Part shown: piece by piece, positions 25,098 through 34,004 of the stretch
How positions within the stretch are numbered: the first letter of the stretch is position 1
How the letters are laid out: the number at the start of each line of letters is the position of its first letter
Source of the DNA: Phytoactinopolyspora alkaliphila
GTDB lineage: Bacteria > Actinomycetota > Actinomycetes > Jiangellales > Jiangellaceae
Length of the DNA: 64,000 nt
Direction of reading: 5' to 3'
NCBI RefSeq assembly: GCF_010550695.1
Contig: NZ_JAAGOB010000015.1
Location: 1-64,000 of the forward strand
Translations under genes and position numbers: made by a program
Notes under the pieces: generated by a model
The model's input: the letters and a program-made list of their open reading frames with translations, nothing else
The model's database searches: none
What the model was told of the DNA's origin: nothing

Positions 25098-26195
25098 TCA
25101 GACCAGGCGGCGCATCCAGGCGTGCTTGTCCTCGGCTCGGCCGTACTGGAGGTCCAGGAGCGCGGTGCGGATCTCCTGGGTGACGGGGCCTGGCTCGTCG
25201 CCCATGTGCAGCTCGCCGCCGTTCCAGGCGAGCCGGCCCAGCGGCGTCACCACGGCCGCCGTACCGCAGGCGAACACCTCGGTGATCTCCCCCGACGCCA
25301 CGCCGTCACGCCACTCGTCGATGGAAACGGGGCGCTCCTCCACCTTGTGATGGAGGTCGCCCGCCAAGGTGATGATGGAGTCCCGGGTGACCCCCTCGAG
25401 GATGGTGCCGGTGAGCGACGGGGTGGTGATCGAGCCGTCCGCCCGCACGAAGTAGAGGTTCATCCCGCCCAGCTCCTCCACCCACTTGCGCTCCAGCGCA
25501 TCCAGGAAGCACACCTGGTCGCAGCCGTTGGCGATCGCCTCCTGCTGGGCGACGAGGCTGGCGGCGTAGTTTCCGGCGCACTTGGCCGCACCGGTCCCGC
25601 CCGGCGCCGCGCGCGTGTACTCGGCGGAGAGCCAGATGCTCACCGGCTTCACACCCGAGGCGAAGTACGCGCCCGCCGGTGACGCGATCAGGCCGTAGGT
25701 CACGTGGTTGGCCGGGCGCACCCCGAGGAACACCTCGGAGGCGAACATGAACGGCCGCAGGTACAGGCTCGTCTCCCCACCTCCGGGCACCCACCCCGCG
25801 TCGGCGCCGACGAGCAGGTCGATCGACTCGACGAACGCCTCGACCGGCAGCTCCGGCAGGGCCATCCGCGCGGCGCTGCGCTGGAACCGGGCGGCGTTGG
25901 CCTCCGGGCGGAAGGCCCAGATGGAGTCGTCGTCGTGCCGGTAGGCCTTCAGACCCTCGAAGATCGACTGCGCGTAGTGCAGAACGGCCGTGGCCGGGTC
26001 CAGGGACAACGGCGCGTACGGCCGGAGGCCGGCGTCGTGCCAGCCGGCATCGGGCGTCCACACCGCGGTGACCATGTGGTCGGTGAACGTGGTCCCGAAG
26101 CCGGGAGCGGCCAGGATCTCCGCCCGGCGCTCGGCCGGTACCGGCGTCGACGAGAGAGTCGTCGAGAACTCCACTGCCGGTGCGGTCGGTGCCAT
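25098..26195 (-). CDS. ilvE: Branched-chain amino acid aminotransferase
   Basis: This is a 365-residue fold-type IV PLP enzyme that transfers amino groups between glutamate and the 2-oxo acids of Leu, Ile and Val. The PLP lysine lies in GTGAAKCAGNYAASLVAQ, the phosphate cup in LEGVTRDSI, and the substrate arm includes SIFEGLKAYRHDD. The ATG at 26195 follows GAGGAAGGGATC. The length matches BCAT-II proteins. It is upstream of cimA, with repeat element A between them, so they are probably separate transcripts. Confidence 0.95.
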   Translation of the reverse strand: MAPTAPAVEFSTTLSSTPVPAERRAEILAAPGFGTTFTDHMVTAVWTPDAGWHDAGLRPYAPLSLDPATAVLHYAQSIFEGLKAYRHDDDSIWAFRPEANAARFQRSAARMALPELPVEAFVESIDLLVGADAGWVPGGGETSLYLRPFMFASEVFLGVRPANHVTYGLIASPAGAYFASGVKPVSIWLSAEYTRAAPGGTGAAKCAGNYAASLVAQQEAIANGCDQVCFLDALERKWVEELGGMNLYFVRADGSITTPSLTGTILEGVTRDSIITLAGDLHHKVEERPVSIDEWRDGVASGEITEVFACGTAAVVTPLGRLAWNGGELHMGDEPGPVTQEIRTALLDLQYGRAEDKHAWMRRLV

Positions 26196-26353
26196 GACGT
26201 GATCCCTTCCTCAAGGAAGCCGTGAGTACAGCGTGCTGCCTGCACGCGGGACGGGCGGCTGGTGGGTCCCAAGATAGTAGGACGTCCAACCAGAAGCCAC
26301 CGCGAGCGGTCACCGAGGTATGTGTTCGCGCGTGGACGACGTTCAGCTGTGGC

Positions 26354-27202
26354 TTACTCGTCGATCAGGGAGGCGCGTTCGCCAGCGGCATCGGATGCCG
26401 CCTCAAGGATAGTCGAGCCGTCGCGGCCATGTTCGGCGGGTTGCCATTTCCCTTCCGCGATCAGCACCTCGCGGAGCACGTCCGGCCGGTCCGTGATGAT
26501 GCCGTCGACGCCCAGACGCACCAGCCGCCGGATCAGGTCGGCGTCGTCAACCGTCCAGACGATGATCCGCAGCCCCAGGTCATGTGCACGCCCGACGAGC
26601 CGGTCTGCGAACACGGGCAGCCGGCCGAGCCGCATCGGAAGGTGAACGAAGCCGCCGGTCACCAGCCTTCGCGGGGTGGCTAACCGGGCCCGCTCGCACG
26701 CCAGCCAGCCCACGAGTGAACGCCATCCGAGAGCGCAGGAAAGCTCCGGTCCGGCAGCGTCGCGAAGCCGCACCAGCCAGCTGTCCCAGGCGCCGGACGC
26801 ACACACCCGATGCGCCGAGTCCGTGGCACGGAGCACCCGAGCCAGCGGCTCGACGGCGGCCTCGTCCTTCACGTCGATGACGAAGCTGGCGTCCGGGAAG
26901 CCGGTGAGCACGTCCTCGAGCCGGGCGATCGGCTCCCGCCCCAGCACGGCGAGACGCTGGATCTCGGCCCACGTGTGCTTGCTGACGAGCCCACGGCCAC
27001 TCGTGACGCGGTCGAGGCCGGCGTCATGAAAGGCCAGGCACACCCCATCCGACGTGACTCGGACGTCCGTCTCGAGATACCGGAATCCGAGCGCGTAGGC
27101 ACGGCTGAACGCCGCCAGCGTGTTCTCCGGCGCCAAGCCGGCGCCGCCCCGGTGGGCAACAGCCAGGAACGTCCGGTTCTCGCCATACCGAGGCCTGGTC
27201 AC
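26354..27202 (-). CDS. Glycerophosphodiester phosphodiesterase
   Basis: This GDPD has about 282 residues and cleaves glycerophosphodiesters to glycerol 3-phosphate and an alcohol. Its catalytic motifs are AVAHRGGAGLAPENTLAAF near the N-terminus, YLETDVRVTSDG with the metal Glu and Asp, and CLAFHDAGLDRVT with the second catalytic His. The late motif IIVWTVDDADLIRRLVRLGV closes the barrel. I start at the GTG at 27202, as upstream codons add a Pro/Arg-rich tail; ATG starts further up are possible. There is no signal peptide, so it is cytoplasmic. Confidence 0.88.
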   Translation of the reverse strand: MTRPRYGENRTFLAVAHRGGAGLAPENTLAAFSRAYALGFRYLETDVRVTSDGVCLAFHDAGLDRVTSGRGLVSKHTWAEIQRLAVLGREPIARLEDVLTGFPDASFVIDVKDEAAVEPLARVLRATDSAHRVCASGAWDSWLVRLRDAAGPELSCALGWRSLVGWLACERARLATPRRLVTGGFVHLPMRLGRLPVFADRLVGRAHDLGLRIIVWTVDDADLIRRLVRLGVDGIITDRPDVLREVLIAEGKWQPAEHGRDGSTILEAASDAAGERASLIDE

Positions 27203-27304
27203 GGCACCACCATGCCAGCGTTTCGGGCCGCAGCGGTTCCTCGGCACCGGAACTTCACCGGCGTTCATCCGCATTTCATCCACGGCCCGGCCGCCGCCCA
27301 CCGG

Positions 27305-27354
27305 TGATCATCAACGATTGCCGACGCCATAACAGGGGCATTCGTTGATGATCA
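27305..27354. repeat. TGATCA hairpin, copy 2 (13-bp arms)
   Basis: TGATCATCAACGA (27305-27317) and TCGTTGATGATCA (27342-27354) are perfect inverted repeats around 24 bases, flanked by CCGG on both sides. It lies 26 bases beyond the end of leuB on the leuB strand. The arms begin with the same TGATCAT as the copies at 18034, 30489 and 38846. Confidence 0.75.
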
Positions 27355-27380
27355 TGGCCGGTAGGACGGTGCTGGATCCT

Positions 27381-28418
27381 CTAGCTCGAGACGCGTGCCG
27401 CGAGCGCGTCGCCGATCTCGGAGGTGCGGCGCGGAGCCGAACCGCGCTCGGCGAGGTCCGCGGTGACCGCGTCGTTGATCCGCGCAGCGGCGTCGTCCAG
27501 GCCGAGGTGCTCCAGGAGCAGCGCGACCGAGGACACCGTGGCCGTCGGGTCCGCGATCCCCTGGCCCACGATGTCCGGCGCCGAGCCGTGCACCGGCTCG
27601 AACATGGACGGAGACGTGCGGTCCGGGTTCACGTTGCCGCTCGCCGCGAGACCGATGCCTCCGGATATGGCGGCAGCCAGGTCCGTGATGATGTCGCCGA
27701 ACAGGTTGTCGGTGACGATCACGTCGAAGCGGGACGGGTCCGTGACCATGAAGATGGTGGCCGCATCGATGTGCAGGTAGTCCACGGTGACGCCGGGGTA
27801 CTCCTCGCCCACCCGCTCGACGGTGCGCCGCCACAGGTGACCGGCGTGGACGAGGACGTTGTGCTTGTGGATGAAAGTGAGCTTGCGCCGCGGCCGGTCC
27901 TGGGCGCGCCGGAACGCGTCCCGCACTACGCGCTCGACGCCGAACGCCGTGTTGACGCTCACCTCGTTCGCGATCTCATACGGGGTGCCGACGCGCAGCG
28001 CGCCGCCGTTGCCGACGTACGGCCCTTCGGTTCCTTCACGAACGACGACGAAGTCGACCTCACCGGGGTCGGCCAGCGGTGTCTCGACACCCGGCACGAT
28101 CCTGGACGGACGGAGGTTGACGTAGTGGTCGAAGGCGAAGCGCAGCTTGAGCAACAGGCCACGCTCGAGAACCCCGCTGGGGACACCGGGGTCACCCACG
28201 GCTCCCAGCAGGATGGCGTCGTGCCCGCGCAGCTCTTCCAGGACCGTGTCGGGCAGCGTCTCGCCGGTGGCGTGCCAGCGGCGAGCGCCCAGGTCATATT
28301 CCGTCGTGGAGACCTTCGCGTCGGCGAGCACGGCATCGAGAACCTTGAGGCCTTCGTTGACCACCTCGGGCCCGATACCATCGCCCGGAATGACGGCGAG
28401 GTTGATGTTCTGCGTCAT
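27381..28418 (-). CDS. leuB: 3-isopropylmalate dehydrogenase
   Basis: This 345-residue enzyme oxidises 3-isopropylmalate (and, in the citramalate route, 3-methylmalate) with NAD. The motifs are [20 protein letters not shown] at the start, the Lys/Arg substrate-binding region [10 protein letters not shown], the metal Asp cluster [17 protein letters not shown] and the NAD-specific [14 protein letters not shown]. The ATG at 28418 is preferred over a GTG three codons earlier; both have weak ribosome-binding sites. The TGATCA hairpin follows its stop. Confidence 0.95.
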   Translation of the reverse strand: MTQNINLAVIPGDGIGPEVVNEGLKVLDAVLADAKVSTTEYDLGARRWHATGETLPDTVLEELRGHDAILLGAVGDPGVPSGVLERGLLLKLRFAFDHYVNLRPSRIVPGVETPLADPGEVDFVVVREGTEGPYVGNGGALRVGTPYEIANEVSVNTAFGVERVVRDAFRRAQDRPRRKLTFIHKHNVLVHAGHLWRRTVERVGEEYPGVTVDYLHIDAATIFMVTDPSRFDVIVTDNLFGDIITDLAAAISGGIGLAASGNVNPDRTSPSMFEPVHGSAPDIVGQGIADPTATVSSVALLLEHLGLDDAAARINDAVTADLAERGSAPRRTSEIGDALAARVSS

Positions 28419-28481
28419 GACCGCCAACGCTATCGCTCACGTCCGAATGGCGGTACGCCACTCTCACGATGCGGACGCGAT

Positions 28482-29522
28482 TCAGCCGCCCGCCAGCCAC
28501 GCCGCAGGGTTCTCGACGAGTATCCGGTGAAGAGCCTCGTCGGTCACGCCGGCGCGCCGCAGCCGCGGAACGATGCTCCGCAGAATGTGGGCGTACCCGT
28601 GCCCGCCCTTCGCCGCCAGCTCGTGGACGAAGCAGATGTCCTGCGACACCAGGATCTGACCGTCCAGTCCGCTGTCGAGGAGCTCGGTCAGGGCGCGGAT
28701 ACGCTGCGCGTCGGACGGCAGCTGCGTGTCGAGGTGCGGGTAGTAGCAATCCCGCCCGAAGCAGTCCATGCTCAACATGAATCCGTGCCTGGCGACGTCC
28801 CGATAATGCCCCGTCGCGTCGCCAAACCGGTTGTCCAGGTGACACAGGGCGGTCCGTGCCGGGTCCAGCGCCGCGGCCTCGGCCGCGATCGCCGTCGCCC
28901 GGACGCCTTCCGGGCTCCACGGGGTGTGGATGGCCACGGCGCAGCCGGTCTCCGCCTGCACCTTCCCGGCCGCCGCCAGGAGCCGCTGCTCGAACGGCAA
29001 CAGCGGCTCGGACACGCCGAGCTCCCCGATCATCCCGGCCCGGACATCGCTCCCGGCGATGCCTGCGGTCAGCTCCTGCCGCAGACGGTCGGCGATCGCC
29101 TCCACCGGCCACTCGGCAACCTCAGCCGGGTACGAGCCGGGAATGTAGAAGCCGGTGCCCGCGACGATGTGCACTCCCGTGCGCTCGGACACCTCCACCA
29201 GCAGGTCCGGCTGAGGGCCGATACCCGCGACGGTCTGGTCGACGACGGTCCGGCCGCCGGCGGCCGCGAACTGGTTCAGTTCGGTGACCGCCAGCTCCAC
29301 GTCGTCGTGGACGAGGTTGGCCCGGGAGTTCATCGGATGCGTCCGCAGCCACCACAGCCGGTCCTGGGCGACCGGCACCCAGCCGTCCTCACCCGCATCG
29401 TCGGGTTCGTCGTCCGCCCGCGTGTAGTACGTGCCGAGATCGAACACCACGTGCTCGTGCGCCATGGTGGTACCCAGCTCGCTCGCCGGAACCGGGCCTC
29501 GCACGGTCATGACATCCGCCAC
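28482..29522 (-). CDS. Phosphotriesterase-family metal hydrolase
   Basis: This 346-residue amidohydrolase-fold protein has the HxH metal pair in TMAHEHVVFDLG. The bridging position seems to be Glu (MIGELGVSE), as in the E. coli PHP protein, where the true phosphotriesterases carry a carboxylated Lys. Further His residues lie in CAVAIHTPWSPEG and CHLDNRFGDATGH, and the last metal Asp is in VSQDICFVHELAAKGG. It is probably a lactonase or esterase rather than an organophosphate hydrolase. It lies 63 bases upstream of leuB. A decayed IclR-type regulator remnant lies upstream, which suggests a former catabolic unit. Confidence 0.82.
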   Translation of the reverse strand: MADVMTVRGPVPASELGTTMAHEHVVFDLGTYYTRADDEPDDAGEDGWVPVAQDRLWWLRTHPMNSRANLVHDDVELAVTELNQFAAAGGRTVVDQTVAGIGPQPDLLVEVSERTGVHIVAGTGFYIPGSYPAEVAEWPVEAIADRLRQELTAGIAGSDVRAGMIGELGVSEPLLPFEQRLLAAAGKVQAETGCAVAIHTPWSPEGVRATAIAAEAAALDPARTALCHLDNRFGDATGHYRDVARHGFMLSMDCFGRDCYYPHLDTQLPSDAQRIRALTELLDSGLDGQILVSQDICFVHELAAKGGHGYAHILRSIVPRLRRAGVTDEALHRILVENPAAWLAGG

Positions 29523-29651
29523 GGTCTCACTCCTCGTACTGCGCTGATGGGTGCGCTGATGGCTGTGCTGACGGCTGAGCCCAGCCAGCCGTCATGGACG
29601 GCCTGGCCGGTGACCAGTGTCTCCGACGGGGTCAACGACGCGGCGGCGGGG

Positions 29652-29900
29652 TCACCGCCTCGTCGACGCCAGCGACTCTTCGCTTTCCGGGGCGAGCTCT
29701 CCGGTGGCGCCTGACACGCTCGCCGCGCCGAGAACGTCGTCGTCCAATCGCAGCGGCACCGCGACACATCGCAGTCCGTACGCGTTCTCCTCGTCGTCGA
29801 CGAGGGTATCCACCGGCGCGGATCCGGTCCAGGGTGCGGCGCAGCGCCTCCCGGGTGCTGACGCGATAATCCGCACCAGCTGCAGCCCCCGGGACAGGGC
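29652..29900 (-). pseudogene. Remnant of an IclR-family regulator (C-terminal effector domain)
   Basis: Two frames join: DYRVSTREALRRTLDRIRAGGY, shown here in pieces as DYRVSTREALRRTL and DRIRAGGY, then after a one-base shift near 29815 TLVDDEENAYGLRCVAVPLR, DDDVLGAASVSGATGEL and the stop at 29652. The DDEEN...GLRCVAVP...LGAASVSG pattern is the IclR effector domain. The DNA-binding half is missing. It lies 129 bases upstream of the phosphotriesterase-family gene on the same strand and was probably its regulator. Confidence 0.6.
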
Positions 29901-29932
29901 ATGCGGGTGGTAAGGGGCCGCGCGTCATTCTT

Positions 29933-29971
29933 CGGCAACGGCCCGCGCCACATGGGCGCGGGCCGTTGCCG
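29933..29971. terminator. 17-bp perfect stem-loop
   Basis: CGGCAACGGCCCGCGCC (29933-29949) pairs fully with GGCGCGGGCCGTTGCCG (29955-29971) around five bases. No T-run follows on either strand. It lies between the IclR remnant and a tiny leftward frame, so it could end transcription of the latter. Confidence 0.5.
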
Positions 29972-30001
29972 TCAAGCTGTGCTGTGATCGATGTGTGCTG
30001 A

Positions 30002-30085
30002 TCAGTGGCCTGTCTCGCCGCCGTTGTCGCGACGATCCATAGCCTCCTGCAGGGCTTGCTGTGCTTTTTCCTGTTCTTCAGTCAT
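30002..30085 (-). CDS. Possible 27-residue helical peptide
   Basis: The frame MTEEQEKAQQALQEAMDRRD plus NGGETGH has natural, highly helical composition, with AGGA nine bases before the ATG at 30085. It ends 31 bases before the 17-bp stem-loop. The upstream 400 bases (30086-30488) contain no convincing gene, only a short inverted repeat TGCCGCCA/TGGCGGCA near 30200. The evidence is weak because of the size. Confidence 0.35.
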   Translation of the reverse strand: MTEEQEKAQQALQEAMDRRDNGGETGH

Positions 30086-30488
30086 GAGGACCATTCCTGC
30101 CGGTAACCCGCTGCGCGGGTGTGGATCTGTGGGCTGCGGACATCCGCCCTGACGAGGTGGGGCTCCGACGGTGGTGGGTGACACGGTTGGCGAAGCATGC
30201 CGCCATCCGTGGTCATGCGCTTGTGGCGGCATACCCGGCGAATGAGCGACGAACCGCTGAACGCTCCGGGTCACGGATGTCAGCAGCGCCCTCGTCACGA
30301 GGAATCGGCCAGCTGGACACGCTCGACTCCGCGACGGGGTGCCGGCCTATCGGACCTCGTCGCGGCAGCTAAGAATGCGTACCAACCACTGCATGACTCA
30401 AAGCACGTTACGCCCCTGTCCGCGTTCTGTCTCGCGGGCCGGCACCGGATCTCACATTTCGAGACCCCACACCCGCCGCCGGCCGCCT

Positions 30489-30576
30489 AAATGATCATGT
30501 AAACCAGGTTTTCTCGTGCTCTACCAGGCCTGCAGGCATGGTGAAGCACGAGAAAACCTGGTCTACATGATCATTT
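30489..30576. repeat. Long TGATCA hairpin, copy 3 (32-bp arms)
   Basis: Two 32-base arms (30489-30520 and 30545-30576) are inverted copies with a single mismatch. Both end in AAATGATCATGTA and contain CCAGGTTTTCTCGTGCT. The 24-base loop is itself nearly symmetric around CCTGCAGG. The whole 88 bases can fold into one long hairpin. It lies 38 bases beyond the end of serA. It is by far the largest of the four TGATCA hairpins. Confidence 0.85.
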
Positions 30577-30614
30577 GGCATCGGGCGGTGCGGGTTGCTC
30601 GTGGAGTTCGGTTT

Positions 30615-32204
30615 TCAGCCGTCCAGGTCGACCGTACGGCCCCACTCGGCGCCGATGGCCTCGACGATGTTGTCCAGCACCATGCTGGGGATGGCCTGGT
30701 CGACCGTCATGGCAACCAGCGCGTGCCCGCCAAGGGTGTCCCGGCTGACCTGCATGCCGGCGATGTTGATCTCGCCCTCGCCGAGGATGCGCCCCACGGT
30801 TCCCACCACGCCAGGCCGGTCGACGTACTGGAAGAACGCCATGTGCTCGCTGGGGAAGGCCTCGATGTCGAACCCGAGGACCTCGACGATCTTCTGCACG
30901 TGCTTGGTGCCGGACAGCGTGCCCGACACCGAGACGCTGCGCCCGTCGGCCATCACACCGCGCACCGTGACCAGGTTGCGGTAGTCCGACGAGTCCTCGT
31001 TGGTGACCAGGCGCACCTCCACGCCACGGTCGGCGGCGATCACCGGCGCGTTCACGTAGGAGACCTGCTCATCGACGACGCCGGCGAACACACCCTTCAG
31101 CGCGGCCAGTTCCAGCACCTTGACGTCCTGCGCGGCGATCTCGCCGCGCACCTCGACGTCGAGCTGAGTGGCGATGCCACCGGCCAGCGCCGTGAACACC
31201 CGGCCCAGAGTCTCGGCCAGCGGCACTCCCGGGCGCACGTCCTCGGCGATGGCGCCACCCTTGACGTTGACCGCATCGGGGACCAGCTCACCGGCCAGCG
31301 CCAGGCGAACCGACTTGGCCACCGAGATTCCGGCCTTCTCCTGGGCCTCGTCGGTGGAGGCGCCCAGGTGGGGCGTCACGACGACGGACTCGAAGTCGAA
31401 CAGCGGCGACTCGGTGCACGGCTCCGAGGCGAACACGTCGATTCCCGCGCCGGCCACCCGGCCTTCCTTCAGCGCGACGGCCAGTGCGTGCTCGTCCACG
31501 ATCCCGCCGCGCGCGGCGTTGATGATCCGCACGGTCGGCTTCACCTTGGCGAGGGCCTGCTCACCGATCAAGCCGAGCGTCTCGGGAGTCTTGGGCAGGT
31601 GCACGGTGATGAAGTCGCTCGCCTTGAGCAGCTCGTCCAGGGAGACGCTGCGCACTCCCAGCTGTGCGGCCCGCGCCGTGGACACATACGGGTCGTAGGC
31701 GATCAGCTCGGCGCCGAACGTGGACAACCGCTGCGCCACCAGCGCGCCGATACGGCCCAGGCCGACGATGCCGATGGTCTTCTCATATATCTCGCTGCCC
31801 GTGTACTTGCTGCGCTTCCACTCGCCACCCTTGAGTGCCTGGTTGGCGGGCGCGATGTTGCGAGCTGTCGCCAGCAGGAGCCCGACGGCCAGCTCCGCCG
31901 CACTGGTGATGTTCGAGGTCGGCGCGTTGACGACCATGACGCCCGCCTGGGTGGCGGCCTTCACGTCGACGTTGTCCAGGCCGACGCCGGCCCGAGCGAT
32001 GACCTTGAGCTTCGGGGCGGCTGCTATGGCCTCCGCGTCGACCTTCGTGGCACTGCGGACCAGGATGGCGTCCGCGTCGGCGATGGCGGGCAGCAGCGCG
32101 GAGCGGTCCGCGCCGTTGGTCTGCCGGACCTCGAAATCCGGTCCCAGCGCGTCAACTGTGGCGGGCGAGAGTTCTTCGGCGATCAGTACGACGGGCTTGC
32201 TCAC
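30615..32204 (-). CDS. serA: D-3-phosphoglycerate dehydrogenase
   Basis: This 529-residue enzyme catalyses the first step of serine synthesis. Its order is a substrate-binding and Rossmann part (VGLGRIGALVAQRLSTFG as NAD motif), catalytic Arg in INAARGGIVDE, His in VVTPHLGASTDEAQEKAG, then the intervening domain from about residue 315 and a C-terminal ACT domain (VGTVGRILGEGEINIAGMQV) for serine feedback. This is the long actinobacterial form. The GTG at 32204 (VSKPVVLIAEE) has GAGGGTG upstream, so the longer frame is rejected. It appears monocistronic. Confidence 0.96.
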   Translation of the reverse strand: MSKPVVLIAEELSPATVDALGPDFEVRQTNGADRSALLPAIADADAILVRSATKVDAEAIAAAPKLKVIARAGVGLDNVDVKAATQAGVMVVNAPTSNITSAAELAVGLLLATARNIAPANQALKGGEWKRSKYTGSEIYEKTIGIVGLGRIGALVAQRLSTFGAELIAYDPYVSTARAAQLGVRSVSLDELLKASDFITVHLPKTPETLGLIGEQALAKVKPTVRIINAARGGIVDEHALAVALKEGRVAGAGIDVFASEPCTESPLFDFESVVVTPHLGASTDEAQEKAGISVAKSVRLALAGELVPDAVNVKGGAIAEDVRPGVPLAETLGRVFTALAGGIATQLDVEVRGEIAAQDVKVLELAALKGVFAGVVDEQVSYVNAPVIAADRGVEVRLVTNEDSSDYRNLVTVRGVMADGRSVSVSGTLSGTKHVQKIVEVLGFDIEAFPSEHMAFFQYVDRPGVVGTVGRILGEGEINIAGMQVSRDTLGGHALVAMTVDQAIPSMVLDNIVEAIGAEWGRTVDLDG

Positions 32205-32421
32205 GTGGTGTACACCCTCTTCTAGTGTCGGCTGGCTCTGCATGATCATCTGGGCGAGCGCGACACTGGGCCCGGTCGCAGACGATTGTAACGTCTATGT
32301 GTCAGATCGAGTAGTGACATACAAAACCTCCGCACACAAATCCTTCTCACGTGGTGGGCGAGTTCATCTCACCACCTGAATCCAGGCACCCACGGAGTTC
32401 TCTGTCCAGGGACGGTCCGGT

Positions 32422-33087
32422 TCACACCGTTGGCCAGCGTTCACCCCGGTACGACGCGTCCCAGAACATCCACTCGAACCTCGACGCCCGGGCATACGCC
32501 TGGTGCATCGCCTCGAGCGGCGCACCGCCGGCCGCTGCCTGCTGATCCACCAGTTCCTCCGCGCGCCTCGTGTCCTCCGCGAACTGCGGGTCGCCGTAGG
32601 TCGACAGCCACGGCGCGTACGGATGGCCGGGATTGTCGTCGAGCACGCCCGCCAGGTGCCCACCGACCTCGGCGTAGATCCGGAAGCACGGGAGCAGGCC
32701 GGCCATCGCCACCGCGGGCGGGGCCAGCGACGCGTCCGCGTGCAGTGTGTTCACATATGCCAGGCACGTGGGTGTCGGCTCGGCAGCCAGCTCGTCGATC
32801 TCCTGGCCCGCCTCGCTCAGCAACGACGCGTGCAGCATCCGCTCCGCTTCAACCGCACCGGCGGCGAACCTGGCGATGGTGGCGGCGCCGTCCGGCTCGG
32901 GCCACCTGGCCGCGGTGGTCGCCAGCGCCCTGGAGTACCGGGAGAGGTAGTGCGCGTCGTCCACGATGTAGCGCAGGAACACCTCTCGGTCCAGGGAGCC
33001 GTCGCCGAGCTCCCGCACGAACGGGTGCTCGAGGATCGCTTCGTACCACGGCTTGGCCCGCTCCCATGCGTCAGCGGAGAATCCCAT
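32422..33087 (-). CDS. tenA: TenA-family thiaminase II / thiamine salvage protein
   Basis: This is a 221-residue all-helical protein that in its family hydrolyses aminopyrimidine breakdown products of thiamine. The beginning reads AWERAKPWYEAILEHPFVRE. The central LPCFRIYAEVGGHLAG and the C-terminal FEWMFWDASYRGERW are typical, with Glu residues of the active site. The usual active-site Cys is not in its classical place. The ATG at 33087 has GAGGA upstream. It is the last gene behind the TPP riboswitch, 75 bases after thiD. Confidence 0.85.
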   Translation of the reverse strand: MGFSADAWERAKPWYEAILEHPFVRELGDGSLDREVFLRYIVDDAHYLSRYSRALATTAARWPEPDGAATIARFAAGAVEAERMLHASLLSEAGQEIDELAAEPTPTCLAYVNTLHADASLAPPAVAMAGLLPCFRIYAEVGGHLAGVLDDNPGHPYAPWLSTYGDPQFAEDTRRAEELVDQQAAAGGAPLEAMHQAYARASRFEWMFWDASYRGERWPTV

Positions 33088-33162
33088 TGCTGTCCTCACT
33101 CCTTGTCGATATGGATGCGTCGTTCGGATGCGCCGTGCCGATCGGCTGGCCGGCGGACGTGT

Positions 33163-33978
33163 TCAGTTCGCCCTCCGGGGACCGGTCCATAGCGCGTGAA
33201 AATGGTGCACCGGTCCGTAGCCGCTCCCGACGTGCAGAGAGTCGGCGGCACGCAGCGCTTCGGTCAGATACGCCTTGGCGTCGGCGACGGCGTCGATCAA
33301 GGGCTTGCCGTTGGCCAGGCCGACCGCGATGGCCGAAGCGAACGTGCAGCCTGTCCCATGGGTGTTCTTCGTCGGCACCCGATCTCCCCGCAGCTCGTGC
33401 GCGCCCTCCGCGTCCACGAGCACGTCAATCGCCTCGGGCCCTTCATGGTGCCCGCCCTTCACCACCACCGCGGACGCGCCGAGGTCACGAAGCATCGCGC
33501 CCGCCTCCGCCATCTGCTCCGGCTGGATATCGCTCCAGCCGAGCAGTGCGGCCGTCTCCGGGAGGTTGGGCGTGATCACCGCGGCCAGCGGCAGCAGGCG
33601 GTCGCGGATAGCGGCTGCCGTCTCCTCCGAGACCAGGCGGTCACCCGAGGTCGCCACCATCACCGGATCCACGACCAGCCTGCGGATGCGATAGCGCATG
33701 ACCGTCTTCACAACGGCGTCGACGACCTCCGGGCTCCCCAGCATGCCGGTCTTGACCGAGTGCACATCCAGGTCCTCGAACAAGGTGGTGAGCTGCTTCT
33801 CGACGAACTCACCGGACACCGGCACGACGCCGGTGACTCCCCTCGTGTTCTGTGCGGTCAACGCTGTGAGCACCGCGGCGCCGTAAGCGCCGAGGGCGGA
33901 GAACGTCTTCAGGTCAGCCTGGATGCCGGCACCACCGGACGGGTCGGAGCCCGCGACGGACAAGACGGTGGGAATCAT
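33163..33978 (-). CDS. thiD: Hydroxymethylpyrimidine (phosphate) kinase
   Basis: The 271-residue ribokinase-fold enzyme phosphorylates HMP to HMP-PP for thiamine synthesis. It shows VLSVAGSDPSGGAGIQADLK at the N-terminus, VVVDPVMVATSGDRLVSEE and the anion hole TKNTHGTGCTFASAIAVGLA. The ATG at 33978 follows GAAGGAAATGAGG; it starts 26 bases after the end of thiE, so they are one operon. Confidence 0.95.
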   Translation of the reverse strand: MIPTVLSVAGSDPSGGAGIQADLKTFSALGAYGAAVLTALTAQNTRGVTGVVPVSGEFVEKQLTTLFEDLDVHSVKTGMLGSPEVVDAVVKTVMRYRIRRLVVDPVMVATSGDRLVSEETAAAIRDRLLPLAAVITPNLPETAALLGWSDIQPEQMAEAGAMLRDLGASAVVVKGGHHEGPEAIDVLVDAEGAHELRGDRVPTKNTHGTGCTFASAIAVGLANGKPLIDAVADAKAYLTEALRAADSLHVGSGYGPVHHFHALWTGPRRAN

Positions 33979-34004
33979 GCGTGCCTCATTTCCTTCGGTG
34001 ATCG

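Noticed and set aside
26196-26353. Leader peptide or attenuator before ilvE
   Set aside because: No terminator stem with T-run and no short frame rich in branched-chain codons was found.
27345-29714. Long + strand frame of 789 codons
   Set aside because: It is antisense to leuB and the phosphotriesterase-family gene. It arises from high GC at third positions and matches no family.
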